Assembly (NCBI RefSeq): GCF_003201675.2
Contig: NZ_CP029287.2
Location: forward strand, 2,282,001-2,346,000
Source of the DNA: Metallosphaera hakonensis JCM 8857 = DSM 7519
Lineage (GTDB): Archaea > Thermoproteota > Thermoprotei_A > Sulfolobales > Sulfolobaceae
Direction of reading: 5' to 3'
DNA: 64,000 bases
The notes beneath the pieces are model-generated. The model was not told where the DNA came from. It did not search any database and saw only the letters and a list, made by a program, of their open reading frames with translations. The translations under genes and the position numbers were made by a program. Position 1 is the stretch's first letter. Each line of letters starts with the position of its first letter. Below are positions 61,483 to 64,000 of this stretch, one piece after another.

Positions 61483-62967
61483 ATGAACGTGGCAGAATCT
61501 ATTTTCAAGGAGTTATCTAAATTTACGAGCTCAATCTACGGTAATCCTGGGACCACTGAAATCTCGTTTTTAAAGTATCTTCCTAGAGATTTTCGTTATT
61601 TCCTTACTTTGCACGATGGTCTCGCAATAGGTATGGCTAGTGGAAATTCCCTGTTATCTGGAAAGATAGGGGTTACTAACACTCATGCAGCACCGGGTCT
61701 TATGAATTCCTTGGGTTATGTTTACTCCGCAAGATTAGATAGAACTCCAGTGTTACTTTTAGTGGGACAGCAATCTACGTCACACTTACTGGATGAACCC
61801 ATATTGACAGTAGATCTAAGGAACGTGCCGTACGTAAAGGACGTCATAGAAATAAGGAGAAAGGAAGAGGTCGCCAAGGCCATGATTAGAAGTGTGAAGA
61901 CTGCAATATCTCATCCTCCAGGACCCGTGATTGTTGGCCTACCCTATGACATCGCAGAGGAAGAAGTTGGGGCTTCAAACGATATTACCTCAGAAACAGG
62001 GAGGATTAACTTGAATTCTCCCTGTGATCCGTTCGACGTGGAGATGGTAGCTGAAGAAATTAACATTGCCAAACAAATTGCAGTAGTTGCAGGATACGAG
62101 ATTGATATCACTGATGCCCACGATGAAGCATTGGAACTGGCCAAAAAGGTTGGATCTCCCGTGTTCGCTGAACCTCATTTCTCTAGATCTCCCTGTTCAC
62201 ATATTGATATAATATTACCTAGATCTGCCAGCGGTATCAATAGACTCCTAGGCCAATATGATCTAATCTTACTCTTAGGTGGCACGCTTCATAACGTTCT
62301 ATACATGGATCAAGAGTTCAGATGGTCCAAAATTATACAAGTTACCATGGACCCGGAGGAGAAGTCCAAGAGACTATGGCGTACAATTATATGTAATCCA
62401 AAAGACTTCCTTAAACTTATACTCCTAAAGGTAAACGAAAAGAGAACCTCATATCAAGGAAAGACAACCAGTCAGGATAGGAGCGTCGTGGAAATAATGG
62501 AGTATCTGACCAGTAAGCTTGACAATTACGCTATCTTTGAGGAAACTCCTTCTTATAAGGAAGCTGTTAAAAGGGTTGTAGGTACTAGAAAACGTTTGTT
62601 TTTTTCGAACAGATCAGGCTTCCTGGGTTGGGCACTTCCTGCATCGTTAGGCTATATAACTGCAGGCGGAAAGGCAGTTACTCTAATAGGTGACGGTAGC
62701 TTTCACTTCTCCCCTCAGGCCCTATGGACAGCGTCCCAATACGATTTAGAAATGAGAGTCCTGGTACTGAATAATAACGGTTACGAGTCACTTAGAGGAA
62801 GGGCAGACTATCAGGCTAACTTCTTTAATCCAAGGACGTTTCCTCTTAGAATAGCTGAGGCATATGGATTTGAAACCTTTGAGACCGGTAACTTTAGAGA
62901 TGGCATAGATTGGTTAATGGAGAGAAGGGGGAAGCGAAGAGTCCTTGAGGTCACACTAGATCATTAA
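61483..62967 (+). CDS. ThDP-dependent 2-oxoacid decarboxylase (benzoylformate decarboxylase-like)
   Basis: This 494-residue enzyme starts IYGNPGTTEISFLKYLPRDF, the hallmark of benzoylformate decarboxylase-type enzymes. It has the cofactor motif LIGDGSFHFSPQALWTASQY with the downstream Asn pair (VLNNNGYESL). The family Glu that activates the cofactor is normally in LQE; here the equivalent position is Asp45 in TLHDGLAIG. It ends the fumarase-SDH operon with a 6-bp gap. Substrates could be 2-oxoglutarate, another 2-oxoacid or benzoylformate. Paired with the cluster's aldehyde dehydrogenase it would make an acid from a 2-oxoacid. Confidence 0.85.
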   Translation: MNVAESIFKELSKFTSSIYGNPGTTEISFLKYLPRDFRYFLTLHDGLAIGMASGNSLLSGKIGVTNTHAAPGLMNSLGYVYSARLDRTPVLLLVGQQSTSHLLDEPILTVDLRNVPYVKDVIEIRRKEEVAKAMIRSVKTAISHPPGPVIVGLPYDIAEEEVGASNDITSETGRINLNSPCDPFDVEMVAEEINIAKQIAVVAGYEIDITDAHDEALELAKKVGSPVFAEPHFSRSPCSHIDIILPRSASGINRLLGQYDLILLLGGTLHNVLYMDQEFRWSKIIQVTMDPEEKSKRLWRTIICNPKDFLKLILLKVNEKRTSYQGKTTSQDRSVVEIMEYLTSKLDNYAIFEETPSYKEAVKRVVGTRKRLFFSNRSGFLGWALPASLGYITAGGKAVTLIGDGSFHFSPQALWTASQYDLEMRVLVLNNNGYESLRGRADYQANFFNPRTFPLRIAEAYGFETFETGNFRDGIDWLMERRGKRRVLEVTLDH

Positions 62968-63012
62968 CTAAGAGAGTGCAAACTCTTCGAGGCCGACCAT
63001 CACTGTGTTAAG

Positions 63013-63066
63013 AGTTAGTGTTTCTCACAAGTTCTTATCTAGGGACCAGACTAGTTCAAGGTAAAT
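63013..63066 (+). repeat. Degenerate dispersed repeat A, copy 3
   Basis: The sequence TTAGTGTTTCTCACAAG, then TTCTTATCTAGGGACCAGAC, matches 21089-21142 and the inverted copy at 46361-46410. Confidence 0.5.
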
Positions 63067-63124
63067 ATTTCCTGGAAATAATAGTGAATCGTTTTGAGGA
63101 TTTATTGAGTTTCTCCAACTTTAG

Positions 63125-63280
63125 AGTCAAAAAAAGTAAATTATAACCTTTTAGGATAAACTGAAGGTAGTTTAACAGAATATTATACTTCCTGAGACTT
63201 TAAAGGGAAACGTAACCTTTTCTAACGCAACGAGTGGCTTTGGACGCTACATTGCACTTTACGCTATGACTAAGTATAGT
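63125..63280 (+). repeat. Degenerate dispersed repeat H, copy 2 (coding relic)
   Basis: The partner is 24684-24830 (inverted). The + strand keeps a short open frame: ETLKGNVTFSNATSGFGRYI and then ALYAMTKYSWISYNKRI. The shared piece SGFGRYIAL...TKY is conserved in the other copy despite a stop there. Confidence 0.55.
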
Positions 63281-63383
63281 TGGATTTCATATAACAAACG
63301 CATAAACTACCCTATTGTCCAGAGTGCCCAGAGAGTGAGTCTCATACAAAGCTTTATATCAAGTGTACCGTTAATAGTATACT

Positions 63384-63614
63384 ATGAGTGAAGTAATTTC
63401 GGCAAGGCTAAAAAAAGATGTTGTCAAAAAAATAGACGAGCTTGTATCTTTGGGTCTATTCAGGTCAAGGAACGAAGCATTGAATTTTATAATATCTCAA
63501 GGTTTAAAAGAAACTGAGAAATGGGAAGAGATAATGAGGAAGTCTAAGGAGTTGAATCTCCCATTACTTAATAAGAACCTAGATGACTTCTTAACGGAGA
63601 GAGATAGATATTGA
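63384..63614 (+). CDS. Ribbon-helix-helix antitoxin (VapB-like)
   Basis: This 76-residue protein has the RHH start SEVISARLKKDVVKKIDELVS and helix LFRSRNEALNFIISQGLKE. The acidic C-terminal tail would bind the PIN-domain partner. Its stop overlaps the start of the following PIN gene by 4 bp, the usual VapBC coupling. Upstream AGTATACTATGAG is probably its own operator/promoter region. Confidence 0.85.
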   Translation: MSEVISARLKKDVVKKIDELVSLGLFRSRNEALNFIISQGLKETEKWEEIMRKSKELNLPLLNKNLDDFLTERDRY

Positions 63615-64000
63615 GATATTTTGACACCAGTGTTATACTTTTGTCCATTTTAAATGATCCAAGAAGAGACGAGGGTTTAAAATATTTGAAGCAGGGAGGT
63701 CTAACCTCAGAATTAGGCTTAGTGGAGTTAGTTAGCTACCTTTCGAGAAACCTGAATGAGGATCCATTACCGTATGCTATAAAAATAATTAATACCTTTA
63801 ATATAAAAATAATGAATATAAATGGGTTAAGACTATCTCCTTTTGGAGATTTAACCGAGGTGGCCCATTTGGCTATAAACGTTTCAAGGCAAGTTAAGTT
63901 GAGAACTTTAGATCTACTTCACTTAACATATGCCCTACTTCTTAATGTTGACGAAATAATCACAGCCGACAAGGAGTTTATTAAGGCAGAAAAATTTCTT
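63611..64000 (+). CDS. PIN-domain toxin (VapC-like), cut by window edge
   Basis: This partial gene starts with TTG at 63611 inside the antitoxin stop. The 130 visible residues have the PIN acidic set: Asp in RYFDTSVIL, Glu in TSELGLVELVS, Asp in LRTLDLLHLTYA and Asp in IITADKEF. These ribonucleases cleave RNA and are held inactive by the antitoxin. The end of the protein is outside the window. Confidence 0.85.
   Translation, partial: MRYFDTSVILLSILNDPRRDEGLKYLKQGGLTSELGLVELVSYLSRNLNEDPLPYAIKIINTFNIKIMNINGLRLSPFGDLTEVAHLAINVSRQVKLRTLDLLHLTYALLLNVDEIITADKEFIKAEKFL

Larger units (their letters stand above)
62968..63383. other. Intergenic with two relic repeats
   Basis: This 416-bp gap holds repeat A (63013-63066) and repeat H (63125-63280) and no intact gene. 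A VapB promoter with AGTATACTA (63375-63383) is at its end; this resembles but need not belong to the GntR motif set. Confidence 0.5.

Noticed and set aside
63375-63383. AGTATACTA just before vapB as another cluster operator
   Set aside because: It is more likely part of VapB autoregulation; flanking bases differ from the TGTATACA form.
1-64000. CRISPR arrays, tRNA and rRNA genes
   Set aside because: I looked for regularly spaced repeats and conserved RNA segments and saw none; a covariance search was not possible here.

Overview
This window is chromosomal DNA from a thermoacidophilic archaeon of the order Sulfolobales, most likely Metallosphaera or a close relative. The genus is an inference. 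The support is: a Hel308 helicase fragment, a 4-hydroxybutyryl-CoA dehydratase (3-hydroxypropionate/4-hydroxybutyrate cycle), glucose dehydrogenase plus gluconate dehydratase of the Entner-Doudoroff route, a secreted S53 protease, a carotenoid hydratase-like protein, and promoters with a TATA box about 26 nt upstream of mostly leaderless genes. No rRNA, tRNA or CRISPR array was recognised.

Layout. 0-2.7 kb: hel308 (cut by the edge), an APC permease, and a PadR regulator with a His-rich NifX-like protein. 2.9-10.1 kb: an exported protein, then an overlapping gene pair for an S53 protease and a PNGase A-like deglycosylase. 10.1-18.3 kb: endonuclease V, a tyrosine phosphatase, a GMP synthase amidotransferase subunit, a channel-RCK protein with an odd selectivity filter, a CrtI-like flavoprotein, two tandem DUF2299-like genes, a CruF-like membrane protein, an S9 peptidase and a 57-residue membrane protein. 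18.3-30.2 kb: sugar oxidation (gdh, gnaD), a radical SAM protein, LmbE, a nickel/cobalt transporter, a glycosyltransferase, cyclase and OsmC, an APC permease, and a one-Cys peroxiredoxin. 30.3-34.8 kb: a mobile-element island with a frameshifted IS200/IS605 tnpB and an IS5-like element, with two unknown genes between them. 35-43 kb: a diiron protein, a formate dehydrogenase operon (fdhA, DUF1641, fdhD), 4-hydroxybutyryl-CoA dehydratase and a GH15 glycosidase. 43.3-45.1 kb: a HEPN-MNT pair among decayed repeats and an orphan IS605 right end. 45.2-46.3 kb: a flavoprotein. 46.7-63.0 kb: a large catabolic cluster. 63.4-64 kb: VapBC, with vapC cut by the edge.

The catabolic cluster is the most interesting part. 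It holds a GntR/FCD regulator, an enolase-superfamily dehydratase, a split UxaA/SuyAB-type lyase, an Ldh2-type dehydrogenase, an APC and an MFS transporter, an aldehyde dehydrogenase, and an operon for a class I fumarase, a four-subunit classical-type succinate dehydrogenase and a ThDP decarboxylase. Nearly every promoter in the cluster carries a palindromic GTATAC core, usually as TGTATAC(A), placed on or next to the TATA box or start. This suggests that one regulator controls the whole set. A possible route is hydroxy or sugar acid to 2-oxoacid, decarboxylation to an aldehyde, oxidation to succinate, then fumarate and malate. The substrate is not known.

Intergenic DNA also carries several families of degenerate dispersed repeats. 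Some still look like fragments of transposase coding sequence.
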